A DNA stretch of 64,000 nt from Acanthochlamys bracteata (taxonomy: Eukaryota; Streptophyta; Magnoliopsida; Pandanales; Velloziaceae). Numbering within the stretch: position 1 is the stretch's first letter; each line of letters starts with the position of its first letter. The stretch spans positions 5,779,725 to 5,843,724 of the forward strand of contig CM034129.1 of assembly GCA_019914995.1 (NCBI GenBank). The letters run 5' to 3'. A program made the translations under genes and the position numbers. This document shows positions 1 to 13,236 of the stretch, piece after piece. The notes under the pieces are model-generated. The model made no database searches. It was not told the origin of the DNA and saw only the letters and a program-made list of their open reading frames with translations.

Positions 1-600
1 CCAAGGATGAAACAATTAAAACTGAATCTAAAGTCAAAGTATTAGCGAGGGATACAAATTCTTTACTAATAATAGAGTTCAAATTATCATTGGCAGTTGA
101 AACAAAATTTTTGGGCAATTTTTAAGCGTTAAGACATGTTTAGAATCAAATATCATATAATCAGTTGCACTAGAATGAATGTCCCTATAATAGAAGTGTG
201 TAGAAATATGTAAAATCTTATCTTTATTATCTCTACAAATGCTAGGGTTTTTTAACACCATAATCGTCCTCTATCTTTATCTCAACAACTGCAACAATAT
301 AGCATTTTTTGGAACCTCACTTTTACTGATCACGACTATGATCTCAGTAGATATACAACAAGTTCAAATCATTTACTTTTAATATCGCCAAATTTATTAT
401 AATGAGTGTACTTGTAAATTGACTCATGTGCAGTCTTAAAATTGTTAGACTTTTTGCGATAATGTCGATTCCGTACCACCATAATAAAATTTTTAGAATC
501 TTCAGACTCTGTTTTCAAAGTAGAATTACGCACCCCCTCACGACGAATCAACGAATAGTATTCTTCCAAATTCAAAACTAGCTCTTTGCGAAGAATCTTT
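1..600 (-). mobile_element. Ty1/copia gag-protease fragment (degenerate)
   Basis: Read on the minus strand, 575-369 resembles the end of a copia gag: an LEEYYSLIRREGVR-like stretch is followed by a decayed CCHC zinc knuckle in which two cysteines are now tyrosine and the histidine is aspartate. Next, 261-79 holds a protease-like SSATDYMIFDS motif, matching the copia aspartic protease site (normally DSGATDHM). The order gag then protease is correct for copia. The two parts lie in different frames with stops, so this is a dead fragment; the rest of pol would lie beyond the left edge of the window. Confidence 0.6.
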
Positions 601-1727
601 TCACTAATCCGTTAAAAATCACTATCTATCCAATAAGAATATATGTACTCTTAATCTCTCAATAGATTTTCTGTATACTACTGTATTATTAGGATATTCA
701 TTACCACCTTATATTACGATGATCTAATTTACAAAAATTTCAGTCAATTTCTCATACTATTCAGAAAGAGATTTTTCACTTTTATTTGCTGGTGAAAACT
801 ATATGGTTCAAGGAGAATACATGTAGTTTATCACTACCATCATAAAATGCTTTCAACAGAGCACTCTAAATTTCTAAAATAATGGATAAGCACAGATATC
901 GCTTCATAATTTTTGAATCATAGACATTAGTATTCATCTCTTAATTTTGTGATTTTCATTATACTATTATTCATATCTATCGTGATTCATCGGGAGGTTT
1001 TGCGTTGCCTTAGATTTAAGAGATCTTTTCTCTTTCAGCAATATGCATCTCCATCAACCGAAAAATATCATAATTAACTCATTAAGAATAATTTTGAAAT
1101 AAAAGCAGTTTCAAATTGAATAATTGAAACCGTTACCCACATAGCAGTGTTCTCCCTCTCCTGACTCCCCTTTTTTTTTTATAAATCGGACGTGAACTAA
1201 GTTAGCTAGCGGGCTTAGAATGGGTCTAGCTAGGTGGGCTTGACTAGGCTAATCAGAGGCGGTACCGATTAGGGCTTGGCAACAACAGAGGCAACGATAG
1301 TGAAGACGTGGCGCGAAGCGGAGGCGTGAGTGAAGATGGTAGAAAACGGCACGCAAAGGCTAGTAGAGTCCATCCAACGGAGATCTGGCGCCTATCTGAT
1401 AGCAATCTAACGGCGATTTGGTGAGATAGTAGCAGCAAAGCGAGATCTGGTAGAGATCCGAAGAAACCTAGCGTAGCGAAGATTTAGCGGCAACATAACG
1501 ACTGTGGTGGCAGTGTAGGGCAAGGGTTTTCCCCTCTTGTTTTGATACTGAATAAGTCGGAATATCGATTTTTCTACAGCAATAGTAATCACCGATAATA
1601 ATTAATAATTGTACGGCAACGTGATTCAAATATGGTAGTATAATGATTGCGAAATCAAGTTTGGTTCTGGTACCAAATTTGAAGATAAATTACAAGTTGA
1701 TCACATGTTATTATTTCTCAATAAAAA

Positions 1728-1768
<41 letters not shown>

Positions 1769-3050
1769 GAAAATAATTTAATTAGATATTTCAATAGTAC
1801 ATGGCTCTATATACATTCTGAACATGTATAAATTTATAGTTACAATAAGTGTCATTGAAGACCTTAGGCTTAGTAGACTATTGTGTAGAAAATTATAAAA
1901 ATAGAGATGATACATGATATTATGTGTATCATGTTTTATGCAGAAACTCTAACTATATATGCATCTTTTTCTACCAATGCATTCTTCAAATTTACTTTAT
2001 TTTAGACAAAGAAATACAAATATCTTCGACATTCTCAAAACTAATAGAAAGATATGTTTGACCTTCAAATTAAGTTAGCCCCGAATTAGTAGGAAGGGAG
2101 ATTGCAAATGGCTTGATTGGTAGCAATGGAGATGGCATAATCACATATCTTTGCAGTCCATCTGATCATGATTATCAACTTCAAACCTTAGAACTTGAAA
2201 TTGTCAAGTTAGGCAATGGTTGTCATCTCTATCTGCTTTCTCTTTTTTCCTTCCAATTTGCAACATCTCACCTGAAGAGGATTGCAAAAAGTACTTATAC
2301 AGTATTTAAGGAGTTTTGATGGTTTTTTGGAATCACAGATTTCAGTATTAAACAAGATCACTGACACCAATGTCACAGTCAATAGTAATATAAATATCTA
2401 AATAATCATCGCAGTATGTAACACCAGTAATAAGTTCATTAGACTAGCAATAAAGAACGAAATATGGAAGCCAAACTTTAGTGGATATTTGGGACTGCTG
2501 TTTTAAAAGTAGCTTTTACTTATGTGATGAAAAAATGAGCTTTCGATAAGGAAGTGCTTTTTATTAAAGAGATTTTCAATTGAAGAAAATATAGAAATAA
2601 CGAAATTACTCTTTAGTATATAAGAATTGATGTATGCCTATCATGACATATGTGTAATATAATTTTTGTAATAAGCTATATACGAATCAAACGATTGACT
2701 TTTTATCTATATTTATTTAAAAATAAACACTCAACCGAATTATGTTTTTATATTAATACGTTTTTAATGTATGTAATAGAAAATTTTGAAATTATTTTAT
2801 TTTTGAAAATCTATTATTTATATAATCAAAATAATTGTAAAACTTATTTAATAATGATTTGTATTAACCTTAATTGTTAGTTTGAAATATATTTTCTCAT
2901 TAAATTGATACAAGAACATGAACATATTATTATATACATAGCCAAACATTGCTTAAAATTAATCATATATTTGGGATTTTCATTGCAATTTCATCACGAT
3001 ATGCATGCCAATTTGAAATATATCATAGGCATCTAACTGAACCCATTGAA
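601..3050. other. Gene-free spacer
   Basis: No gene could be supported here. 601-1030 may still belong to the decayed copia fragment. 1130-1600 is less AT-rich and resembles an untranslated leader or element end, but its short minus-strand frames match nothing I know. The rest is AT-rich. Confidence 0.4.
1730..1765. repeat. (TA)n microsatellite
   Basis: An uninterrupted run of TA dinucleotides, about 16 units. A shorter run lies near 31437-31455. Confidence 0.9.
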
Positions 3051-3199
3051 CATCCAACCTACTTTTATGTTTGATGGGATAAAACTTTTATGTTATGTAA
3101 CAACGAATGCATCATCATAAATGTTTTGTCTCTTAATGAAGTTATGAATCAATGTTGTGGCAATGACAATGTTATGTAGAATTTTAATTTTATATCTGG

Positions 3200-4350
3200 G
3201 CATATGATTCAAAAATTAAAATCGAACTTTCCACATGCCAAAAGTGCGTTCAATAACACTTCCGCATGAAGAATGACAAACGGTTAAACTTTTCATTTAA
3301 ACCTCATATTCAAATAAGAGGGTAGACAGAGGTGCAACCGTATTGGCTTAAGCATACGATTTTGAGACTTCCACAGCTAAGTTGTACCTGTACGTCATAA
3401 GTCGCTCAGATGATATCTGATGCTTTCATCTATATAGGGAGCTATAGAACTTTGTTTGTGTGGATAACTTATATCTATTAAATAATATTTATTATCTCTT
3501 GGATGAGAAAAATCTGACCTGTATAATGTATCCTCTAATATTCTTACATCATGAGTACATTTTTTTCACCCAGCCGTCACAAATGTAAAGCACCTATTAA
3601 AATTACAAATGATAAGAATATTTTGAGTGAGATATCTTTTACGATCAATATAAGATATAACCTCATCAGCTGGCAGTGTAGCTAAATAAAATTGCTTCCC
3701 ATCGAGAGCTCCAATGAAATCCTACAAAGACATATTGAAAGTTAAGAGAACGAAAAATAAATTTACTTTTATATAACATTATGAGAAGTTATTAATAAAA
3801 TTGCTTACCTGAAACCAAGTATGATATCGCGTATTGTTTGATCTATGGTAACTGCGTACTTATTACATTGTGGATGCACTCGAATCAAATCTACTACTAA
3901 ATATAATATCGCTTTTAACATCCTATGAAAGTATCTCTGAATGGTTTTGCCCAAACGATTAAATATATCTTGAACTAATCTATTTGCATAACCATGTGCA
4001 CAAGTCAAGAATAGTATGGCAACGCTCTCCTGAACTGTTGTTGCTCGAGTTGGCTTCAATCCACAACGTGTATGCAATGTTTTACACAATGCAAGAAAAA
4101 TATATTTTCTCATGCGAAAATTTGAATAGCATCGACTTCATTCCCCCTAATATTTCTATAAAATATCGATGCATGTATGTATACATATATGACACAAACT
4201 TTTCATTATATACCTCTCGATATAAACAGCTTCATGCAAACCTGACAGAAAGAGTTGCATCCATTCATTTATATCTTTATTATTATCATCCTCATCATAC
4301 GAACTTATCAGAGGTGTGCAACTATCATCATCATCCACCAAATAAGCCAT
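3200..4350 (-). pseudogene. PIF/Harbinger transposase (HARBI1-like), degenerate
   Basis: Minus-strand reading gives several transposase blocks. 4113-3805 encodes a helix-rich segment with the CGLKPTRATTVQESVAILF pattern typical of HARBI1-like proteins. After a short intron ending in TTTGTAG at about 3720, the catalytic part begins with DFIGALDG (first DDE aspartate) and continues through an FTFVTAGW and HDVRIL region (second aspartate) to NKYYLIDISYP. Frames are interrupted and the 3' part below about 3330 decays into stops. A likely N-terminal portion (acidic, poly-Asp) lies at 4350-4156. Known family role: DDE transposase acting with a Myb-like partner; this copy cannot be functional. Confidence 0.75.
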
Positions 4351-4879
4351 TTATCTACGAACAAAAATCACAGTATAGAAGTTAATAATCATACATGAAT
4401 AATAAACATACGAACAATAATGATAAACACATACAATAAGGCTTCTTAAACTCATAAACCAAATACAACATACACATTACAACAAGCATAATAACAAGTA
4501 ATCGTCGAGTGTTTGTATACATAAAATGCTAGTCATAGATAAAAAAACACAATAAACTGAGAACAACAAATATATGAATATAATGACATAAACCAAATCA
4601 AGATAGCTCTACTACATAAACGGATTTTTACTTTTACAATCTACTACAACAAAGTGCCTTAGGGGTTCTTTTTCATATACTGATCATAACTGCACTCTAA
4701 TCATAAGACGCTGCATTTATTATTTGGCTGCTATCTAAAAATGACTCTATTTTCTTGTCTTTTAAATATCATACAAGCATGGTACAAAGCACATAGTCAT
4801 GTCGATTTCTTGAGTCTGCTTAAATATTTGCATCCATTCTGTCACGGGGTCACTATATTGTGGCTGTCCTTGATATAGT
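4351..4879. other. Spacer between the two Harbinger genes
   Basis: AT-rich sequence between the transposase remnant and the Myb/SANT-like remnant, with no open frame of note. It is presumably internal to the same element. Confidence 0.4.
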
Positions 4880-5650
4880 GCCTCTGCAAATAAAGGAGTT
4901 TTTGTATATATGACTTTCGCAATTGAATACACATATATTACAGTGACCTCTTTTTTGTGGTACTGCCACTTTCAGATGCCGCTCCAACAATATGTTTAGA
5001 GCTGGATGCATGAAACAAGTCATTCTTTATCGAATACCATCGCTATCCACACTGTCTTCTTTATCGTTTGAACCTTTGGATTCATCTAGATAATCTCGGT
5101 CAGATTGTGATGCGGATTTGACCTTCTCACCCATAGAAATAACCCTTTCAAACATATGACCGTACTGATTACAGATTAAAAATAAATTCTTACCCTTAAA
5201 CTTTCTATATCAAGAGTCAACATGTTCAAATAACAAAATATCAGCATATTGATGAAATTAAAATAACAATATAAATATAAGATAAAGTTTGCAAGAAAAC
5301 ATATATACCTTAATCTTTGCATCCCACCACTCATTAGTAGTAACGATCTTGTTTATTATAGCGTCTCATCCTAAACCTGTCTCACCGGAAACTAACTTTA
5401 ATAAAGAGTAAAGTTAGTTTTCATAGCATTCCAACGATTTTTCAACTATTTCTGATCAAAGTTCTAGTTAAAGTAGTCATTCAATGCACGATGAATGTTA
5501 TAGCAACCCTGTACATTGAAATGTGATGAATGCTTATTACCTTTTCTGATCATTTTTTTGTAAAGTTCAATAAACTTCCTAACATAGCTCTCCGACCAAT
5601 ACGCAGCTTCTTTGATACGAAGCTTTTTTGATACGATGCTTCTTCCTTAA
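4880..5650 (-). pseudogene. Myb/SANT-like ORF of the PIF/Harbinger element
   Basis: On the minus strand, about 5630-5290 reads YWSESYVRKFIELYKKM, then HFNVQGCYNIHRALNDYFN and LKNRWNAMK, followed by TTNEWWDAKIK. This is the Myb/SANT-like domain pattern (PF12776 type) found in plant L10-interacting-Myb-like proteins and in ORF1 of PIF/Harbinger elements. A hydrophilic tail (VKSASQSDRDYLDES) follows near 5150-5050. Several in-frame stops and a probable intron interrupt it. It precedes the transposase on the same strand, the usual two-gene layout. Confidence 0.7.
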
Positions 5651-7600
5651 CGTAGATATCTAATAATTGTATCATGTACATCGAATCATAAACTCTTATC
5701 TCTCAGATTTATCATTTTAATAACAAATTCATTATATAATATATAACTATATAATCCATAACAATGTTCACATCAAACAAAGCTACAAACATGTAATCAA
5801 AATCTCAAGCCAAACAAGCAGATACATAAATGACAAACAAATATAAAAAGTGAGTGATAATACTAAAAATTATGAATACTTCTGAAATTTTTTCTTTGGG
5901 TCTTTGAAATCATAGCAATAACTATATACTACAAACAGAAGCATCAAAGGTTGCAAGATAGGCTTGCATTCACTAGCGTATGACAAAATGGATAGTATCC
6001 TTACATATGAAGTCTCCTATCAACTAATTTATATTATGAATGTTACATAATGAAATTTCTCAACTCTCCATCAATTAATCAAGCATATCTTTTTTAATGG
6101 AACTCAAACTGCATTAACCAATACATAATTTAAAAGACTTAAATTGACTATAAAATATTGTTGAATTATTCAGTAAATCCAAGTCAACTACACTATGTCA
6201 TTGTATACAAAATTCTCAAAACAAAAGGAAAAAAAACTAATCAAGAATACTTCTTTTATATGGTGTGCTTTAATTAGTAGAAAGTAGTTTTTATAAAGTT
6301 AATTTGGTGAAATTGAATTCAATAAAAAGTAGAATACAATAAAAAGTAGATTGAGGTGAGTCTAATAAGTTCAAGATAAACTAAAATTTTGGTGGAAGAA
6401 TGTATATTTTCATTTTTAGGATAACATGCAGATTTATGATTCAAAACTTGAAACTTTTTTTTTTTGAAAAATACATGCAACTATAGAGTCTAGACAGTAG
6501 ATAGACCATAAGTCCAGCCAGGCAACCGGTGCAGCTATTGGAACTAGTTTTTTGGAGTTTATATACTGATGGAGAAAACCGAATATAAAGATTGTTTTTC
6601 TATGTATTTTTTGAAACTTTTTGGATTATAATGTGCTACAAATACACTAAAAAAAGATAATAAGTCGATCTACCATGAAAAGCTTCTTGTAAATAAATAG
6701 TTGAAATTTATTCGGAATACTTCAATACACATTTCAAAATTACTAGACATACATAAAGCGGGCTCATAATTTATACAGACATGTGTGCACGAGTCGAATT
6801 AACAACTCTCAACAAAATAATAAACACAAAATAATCTATACAGCTATCTAACTAATAATCAAACAACTCTCAACAAAATAATCAACTAAAATAATTATCT
6901 GTCAATCAACAAAAGAAAAGAAAACACATAAAGTTTTATCAGTTCCGAACAATAGTGTCGGTCCAAACCAACAAAAAAAAACCAGATGACGTACCTCATA
7001 TGAATTAAGTAGGAAACTAATAATCAAATGATCATCTGTTAATCAACAACAACAATTATCTAACTAATAATCAGACAATTCTCAATAAAATAATTATTTG
7101 TTAATCAACAAAACATAGAAAACACCAAAAAAAATTTCAGTTTCAAATAATTTTTTCTCATATGAAGCCTGAAATTATAGTAATAATTTCACCGTAGAAA
7201 ACTTGAAAAAAGAGGGAGAACTAATAAAGTTCCAAAGTTTTGATTTGCCGTTGGAGTCGCGCCGGATCTATCGAAGATGAAAAATTTATCCGAGCGCAGT
7301 ATTGTTAGATTTGAAAAATAGAAAGAATAAGTGATTAGTAAAAGCCGAAGGATCATAGTGGCAATTTGTAAATATTTATTAAGAACAAAATTATCATTTT
7401 TTAATATCAAGTGGTAGTTTGTAAAAAAATTAAAAAAATAGTATTTTCAGATAGAAACACGTTGAACTATAGATGATTATTACTGTGCGGTATGTTTTGG
7501 AAAGGAAAACACACCGCCACATGAGTACTTATCCCCGGGTCGGGCAAATGAAAGGGAGGACAAGGCTTGTGGATGATCAGTGCGAGTATATCTAATCAGA
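5651..7600. other. Gene-free AT-rich spacer
   Basis: No coding region or RNA gene recognised. 6780-7130 holds loosely repeated CTCAACAAAATAATCAACTA-like units. Confidence 0.4.
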
Positions 7601-7659
7601 TCTCCATTTTGAAAATTCTTGCAGAAACTTCAATTTCTTATAGGACTCTCTTTCAAGCG

Positions 7660-7667
7660 CTATATAA
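7660..7667 (+). promoter_or_regulatory. Putative TATA box of the NOSIP/CSU1-like gene
   Basis: CTATATAA lies about 213 bp upstream of the start codon. It is followed by a pyrimidine-rich leader (7768-7815, CT-rich), as is common in plant 5' UTRs. The transcription start would be near 7690 by the usual spacing. Confidence 0.45.
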
Positions 7668-7879
7668 CACGAACCAACGTCGGTTATATTTAATTTCTTA
7701 GTCACCAGTTTCAGGTTCGAACTAGACTCAAAACGAAATCGAATCAGTTTGGAAATCAAAACAAAACTCTTTTTTCTTCTTTCTTATTCTCTATCTCTTC
7801 CCTTCTTCCTCTTCGCCAGGGAAGTTGAATCTCCGATAAAGAAAAAGGGAAATTTGTGGAATTAGGGTTTCGAGAGAAG

Positions 7880-10257
7880 ATGCCGCAGAGACATAGCAAG
7901 AACAACAATGATTTGGCTTTCTTTACCTACGAGGAGAAGAGGAAGCTTGGGTACGGAACGCAGAAGGAGAGACTAGGGAAAGACTCGATCAAACCTTTCG
8001 ATGCTTGTTGCCTTTGTCTTAAACCGTTAGTTTCAGCTATGTCTTGCCCTAAAGGTCATCTCTTTTGCAAGGAGTGTATTCTTGAGTGCCTTCTAGCTCA
8101 GAAAAAGGACATCAAAAGGTTTATTTCTTATTTGTTTTAAACTGAATTTGGTCAATTTGTTAACTTTTATTGATTTATACTGATTGATTTATGCTGAGGT
8201 ATGCACACATTAAATATGAGATTGTGTTTAGTCTTGCTATTTGTTATTGATTTGGTTTTAGTGTGGTGGTTATTGTTTGTTCAGCAGTTCGAGTGTGTTG
8301 TTATTTTGCTACCTTGATATAATTTGCATTCAGGATTATCAGTGCTACAGAATGGCATGCCAGGGTGTAGTTTAGCATTGTAAATGCTACGATTATATTT
8401 GGTGTAGCTTAAGTTAACACAATTGCAAGCTAAGGGATTGCTTTCTTACCCTAATGTAATAGGCATTACTAGAAATTATGATTGAAATCTCAACTAGTGC
8501 ATATCGAAATTTCAGTGACTGATTGTCCTTCTAAATTAGCAGACAAAGTTTCTGACACATTGACCACTGTTATATTAGAATGATGTAGTGTTTTAAGTTC
8601 TGAGTATCATGGTATGATTCATATCGATCTGGTAGTAGGCAAATTGTGTTAGACGGAATGCAGAATTTAAATTCTATTGTCCATAATCATAATGGTGATG
8701 AGTTTGTCCTTTAGTTTGTTGAGAAAGTTGTCTCATATGTTAGGATACCTGCAAAATGTTCAGATTGTTGATATCCTTGCAGTAAATAGTTAATACTCGT
8801 GATACAATTGTTTGGTAGGAATTGTTGGATATGGTTTTTTCCCCCATAAACATAGCTAAAGAATCAATGATTCTTGATCGAGAATGCTTACTACTTCTTG
8901 GGGGTGGAAGTATGGATTTTAAAAGCAGTTTCTTGTTTATATTATATATATTGCTTTTTTACTGGAGTATATGCATGACCTGTGTCGTATTGAACCAGCA
9001 ATTAAAATGATAAAGCAAGGTAGCTATCGGTTCACATGTGACTTTTTGTTACCTGCCAACTCCGAGGCCAGTATTTCTATTCTACCTCTTGTGTTTAAGG
9101 AGCAATCTCTAATTTATGTAACCGGAAGAGCAAAAGAAGAGGAAATCATGGAGTGTTGTTAACATGAATCTTTTTGTATGGTACATGGTATTTCTATAAT
9201 GTGAATATGCAGTAGAATTTGGGGGATGACCATGTAAGTCCTTTTGCAAATGTGTCTTAAATTCCGAATCTCTATGCATATTCCTTGTTAGGGAAATTCC
9301 CCTTAGAGGTTTTTATATGCCCTCCTGGTTGGAGATTGTCTTTCCTCATGCAAGCATAATCTTGACATTAGAAAACACCTTTCAGTAATGCTCTTGGTTT
9401 CGCTGAATATCTATCTCCAGTAACAACTAATGCTTGTAATGGCTTGCCACACTCAATGGTTGCAATTTAGGATGTTGAATTAAGTGTCTACTATCTGTTA
9501 GTAAACCGGCACAATCCTTCATTAAGTGCATCCCTGTTTCCTAAAAATGTCCATTGTATGATACTCATTTACTGTGGACAGGAAGCTTGCTGCCCATGCT
9601 GCACAACAGAAACTAGAAAAAGAGGAAGAAGAAGAGAAGCAAATGCTGCAGAAGGCTCGTGAGCTTGATGCTTTTGATCAGCAAAACCATGCCGCTGTTC
9701 CTCAATACAGTGACCGAAACTACACTCGTGATAAAAATGTATTTCAAGGTGCAAACAGCGTGAAAGTAACTTCTTATGAAGAGGAAGCTCTTCGCAATAT
9801 GAGAGCTTTCTGGCTGCCTTCTGCTACTCCAGAAGCCCGTAGTAAGGTGGAGGCTCCATCCACTGATACTGTCTGTCCAGAAGGTAAAGAGAAGCTAAAA
9901 TTGAAATCTTTATTCCCAGTGTATTTCAGTGAGGAGACGAGTGAAAATAAGAAGGAAGCCAAACTGGAAAGCGAGTGCATCTGTCCTAGCTGTAAGGATA
10001 CCCTTACGAATAGGCACTCCCTCGTCGCTCTTAATACATGTGGACATGTTTTCTGCAAGAAGTGTTCAGACAAGTTCCTAGCTACAGATAAGGTCTGTCT
10101 TGTATGCAATAAGGAATGCAAGGAAAAGAACTTAATTCCTCTAGAGAAAGGAGGGACTGGTTTTGCCGGTCATGGGGATCAACTTGAAGCTAAAGACTTT
10201 AAGCACCTGGGTAGTGGGAGTGGTCTAGGTCTTGTGAGGCCTGCTGCCAAGACATGA
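7880..10257 (+). CDS. CSU1: NOSIP/CSU1-type RING/U-box E3 ligase
   Basis: Two exons, 7880-8118 and 9582-10257, encode 304 residues. The donor AAAAG|GTTTAT and acceptor GGACAG|GAAGC join KKDIKR to KLAAHAAQQK without a break, as in plant homologues. The start MPQRHSKNNND is the conserved plant N terminus and is the first in-frame ATG. Residues about 45-70 hold a partial U-box (CCLCLKP, CPKGHLFCKECI). A coiled, Glu/Lys-rich region (80-105) follows. The C-terminal RING-like domain has CPSCKDTL, CGHVFCKKC and CLVCNKEC. Arabidopsis CSU1 (COP1 SUPPRESSOR1, NOSIP homologue, about 310 residues) is a nuclear E3 ligase acting on COP1/SPA; I infer the same role. The 1,463-bp intron contains only spurious frames. 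Confidence 0.93.
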
Positions 10258-11280
10258 GTTTGATCTCCTTGAGGAGTGTCAAGCTTGTTGCAAGTAAGCT
10301 ATATGTTGATCTTCAGGTTATCATAACATTTTGGGCCTTGTTTCCATAAGCAGTTTCAGGTTTGCGCCTCATATTATGTGGGAAATGATCAAGGCAGCCC
10401 TTTAACACCCCATCATTGACAGAAATGTACTTGATGCTTTTATTTTTGCAACTGAAACCCTATAATTTGTTTTGTTGATTGATGTATGCTGAATATGTCT
10501 TACTAGGACATGGGAAAGCAGCAAGCATCCTGTTATCTTTTATGTGCTTATTTGCATCTCCTATAAGATGTGAGCCTTACTTGAAATCATATGAATGTAA
10601 AGGGTTGAATCTTAGTAGCTGAAGAGTTTGTGTGTGTGTGTGTGTGTGAAGTGCAATCAATTGAAGACTGAAACAAATTTTGGGATTATTTTCTAATTTG
10701 GTGTTATTGCTTACCTTGATCTGTTAAAGAGTTGATGATAATGGTTGATGCTAGATAGATAAAACCTGAATGTCTATAGACAAGTTCTTTTAGTTAGATA
10801 GGTAAACCTAAAGCTACATATGCATGTGGGTATTGTATATATTTATGCAAGCATATGATATTACTGGTATTACCATATATATGTGAAATCACGTGTTCAC
10901 TTAGCTATTTCTTTTAATTGTGTTTTAGCAATGCAATATCAAAATCTGGCAGAACAATGGGCAAGGATTTTGTATTCTATTTTATTTCAATATTTTATTT
11001 TTAATTTTTATTAAATTGAAAAAATTAAATATAAATAAATTATAGGTCATAAATTGTATATCTTTCTAAGTAAAATATGGTAACTTCATTTTTAATTTTT
11101 TTAAATAAATATATTTCAGAAAAAAAGTTTATTTTAAGTATTTTCAAATAACCTCAGAATCAAACAGTTATTTTTTTTTGAACGCCCGGAACAAAAAGCA
11201 ACAACAATAAAGAAGTTTGGTAGTTGGAAGTAGGAAAACCATAACAGCTAACATATTCTGAAAGTGGGCTGTCTTCCTAG
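10258..11280. other. 3' UTR and spacer after the NOSIP gene
   Basis: The first few hundred bases are probably the 3' UTR and downstream region of the RING gene. The remainder is AT-rich spacer with a TG microsatellite and no recognised gene. Confidence 0.4.
10629..10648. repeat. (TG)n microsatellite
   Basis: About ten TG units within the downstream spacer. Confidence 0.85.
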
Positions 11281-11520
11281 GGCGGTTTGGAACAGCTTTT
11301 CAAAAATTATTTTTTAATTTTTTTAATTTATATTTTTTAATACATATTTTATAAGTATTTAAAAATTTAGAAAGTGTAAAAATATTTTACAGAGTGAAAT
11401 CTTTTGATTGCATATTTTTTATTATTTTTATGGAAGTAAAAAAAAAACTCATTTTTCAAAAAAAACTAAAAATAATTTCTATTTTAAAAAATTTTATTTC
11501 ATAAGCACTTCCAAACGTCC
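11281..11520. repeat. MITE-like repeat, CGTTTGG-ended family (copy 1)
   Basis: Starts GGGCGGTTTGGAACAGC and ends AAGCACTTCCAAACGTCCC, so the ends are imperfect inverted repeats. The AT-rich core carries AAATTTAGAAAGTGTAAAAA and an ATTGCATATTTTTTATTATT block that recurs in copy 3. No transposase. Confidence 0.6.
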
Positions 11521-11574
11521 CTTCTACTGCACATCCAGCTTCCACTGCATTCCTCGCACCTCCTGGTCCACTAA

Positions 11575-12215
11575 ATAATAGTGGCGTTTAAAAATACTTA
11601 TAAAATAAAATTTTAAAATAAAATATATATTTATTTTATTTTAATAAATAAAATTTTATTATTTTATTTTAATAAATAAAATTTTATTATTTTATTTTAA
11701 AATAATAAAAATAAAAAATTATATAAATTTTTTCTAATTTTTAAGATTTTAATAAAATTTATAAATATCATAAAAATTTATTAAAAATTATAAATAAATA
11801 ATTAATAAACAATTTTTAAATAAGGGTCGTAAAACAGCTCCGATATGTATTATGAGTCTAATAATTATAATTACCGATAATAATTGATATATCATCGAGT
11901 GTTTTGAATTCAAATTTGAAACAACCATTTCTATATTAAAATAATAACCAAAATTATAGGTGTTTGGAAATGTTTATAAAATAAATTTTTTTTGAAATAA
12001 AAAATATTTTTATCTTTTTTGAAAAATAAGCTCTTTTTTTTATTTCTAAAAAAATAATAATATACAATAAAAAGATCTCATTACGTAAAATTTTTTTATA
12101 TTTTCTAAAATTTTAAATAAAATTTTAAATACTTATAAAATATATATTAAAAAATATGAAAAAAAAATTAAAAAATTTGATCAGAAAAATATAATCCCAA
12201 ACGGATGCCGTTTGA
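11575..12215. repeat. MITE-like repeats of the same family (copy 2 and a partial)
   Basis: 11945-12210 starts GGTGTTTGGAAATGTTTATAA and ends CCCAAACGG. It is the family in opposite orientation to copy 1. 11575-11830 is an AT-rich partial starting TGGCGTTTAAAAATACTTAT. The boundaries are approximate. Confidence 0.5.
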
Positions 12216-12389
12216 GCATGTCATATGGTATTATTTCAATAAATTTTTATTTCATATTCAATAAATTTTGTACAAATATTTTATATAATTTATTTAAAAT
12301 TAAAATTTGTATCATAAAATTTTATTAAGATTTATTATTATCTTTGTTAAGTAAAAAAATATTTTAAAAATAATTCTACAACGATCACT

Positions 12390-12660
12390 TAACCTCATTT
12401 AGACCACTTGCGACAGTTGTGATGTTTCGTTCCTTCTATTACTCCGAATTTGTTTTCTTCTGCTTTCTACTTTCGGCTGGCGTGTTATCTTCGAAATCGA
12501 AACTACAAATAAAAAAGGAAGATAACAAACATTCGTTTCATCAATCCGCCACAACTGTTCTGACGTAGCAATCTTGCAATCTTTATACACCAACTTTGCC
12601 AAAGTATCTTTCATGTGTACAAAATTATGGTTGTAATTTCGACCCACTTAATTTGAAAGT
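12390..12660 (-). pseudogene. Possible MULE transposase scrap
   Basis: The minus-strand frame 12647-12399 gives a segment (MKDTLAKLVYKDCKIATSEQLW) that loosely resembles the LKxLxWKACKATTxxEF region of plant Mutator-like transposases. There is no partner domain, and the similarity is weak and short. It could equally be chance. Confidence 0.25.
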
Positions 12661-13236
12661 ATCTTTTTAATACACTGACCTGTCAACCATGCTTCATTAT
12701 AGCCAATTCTAACGGTTAACAAATTCACAACCCAGTAATTGATCTAGTACTTGTTAAAATTGATTGATATAAGTGCGGCAACCACCTTTCCCTTCTTTTT
12801 ATGTTATTTATGATATGATTTATCAAAAAGAAGCCCGCTTTTTTGGAACAAATCAATCAATTATTTTCTCTCTTCTTTATCTGATCATCTTACAAGCCCT
12901 AGAAGATTTTATCCATGCGGCTCCAATCTTACCCCTATTCCTAACTTTCCTTTATTTCTTTTTGGATGAATTTTGAAGTGTTTTGTTATTCAATCGATCT
13001 CCATCATTCTCGAAAAAACTCAACAACAGTCCTCTAATGTTCTTGTCTCAATTATATTATCTCAGGAATCCTACTGTTTGTTGAATTTCCAGCTCCAATT
13101 CCAATACCAAATCTCCAACAATTGAAAAGTTTCCTAAATTCATCTGTTACTTTGATGGATCAGTCGAAGGAATAAGGCAGAAAACTCCAATCAGTTGATA
13201 TTGTAAAGTTCATTGTAGTTCTGTTCTATTATTAAA

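Noticed and set aside
8822-9162. Two overlapping open frames in intron 1 of the NOSIP gene
   Set aside because: The flanking exons join seamlessly without them, and the plant homologues have no residues there.
9774-10121. Long antisense frame opposite exon 2 of the NOSIP/CSU1 gene
   Set aside because: It is the shadow of a well-supported coding exon; no domain or splice context of its own.
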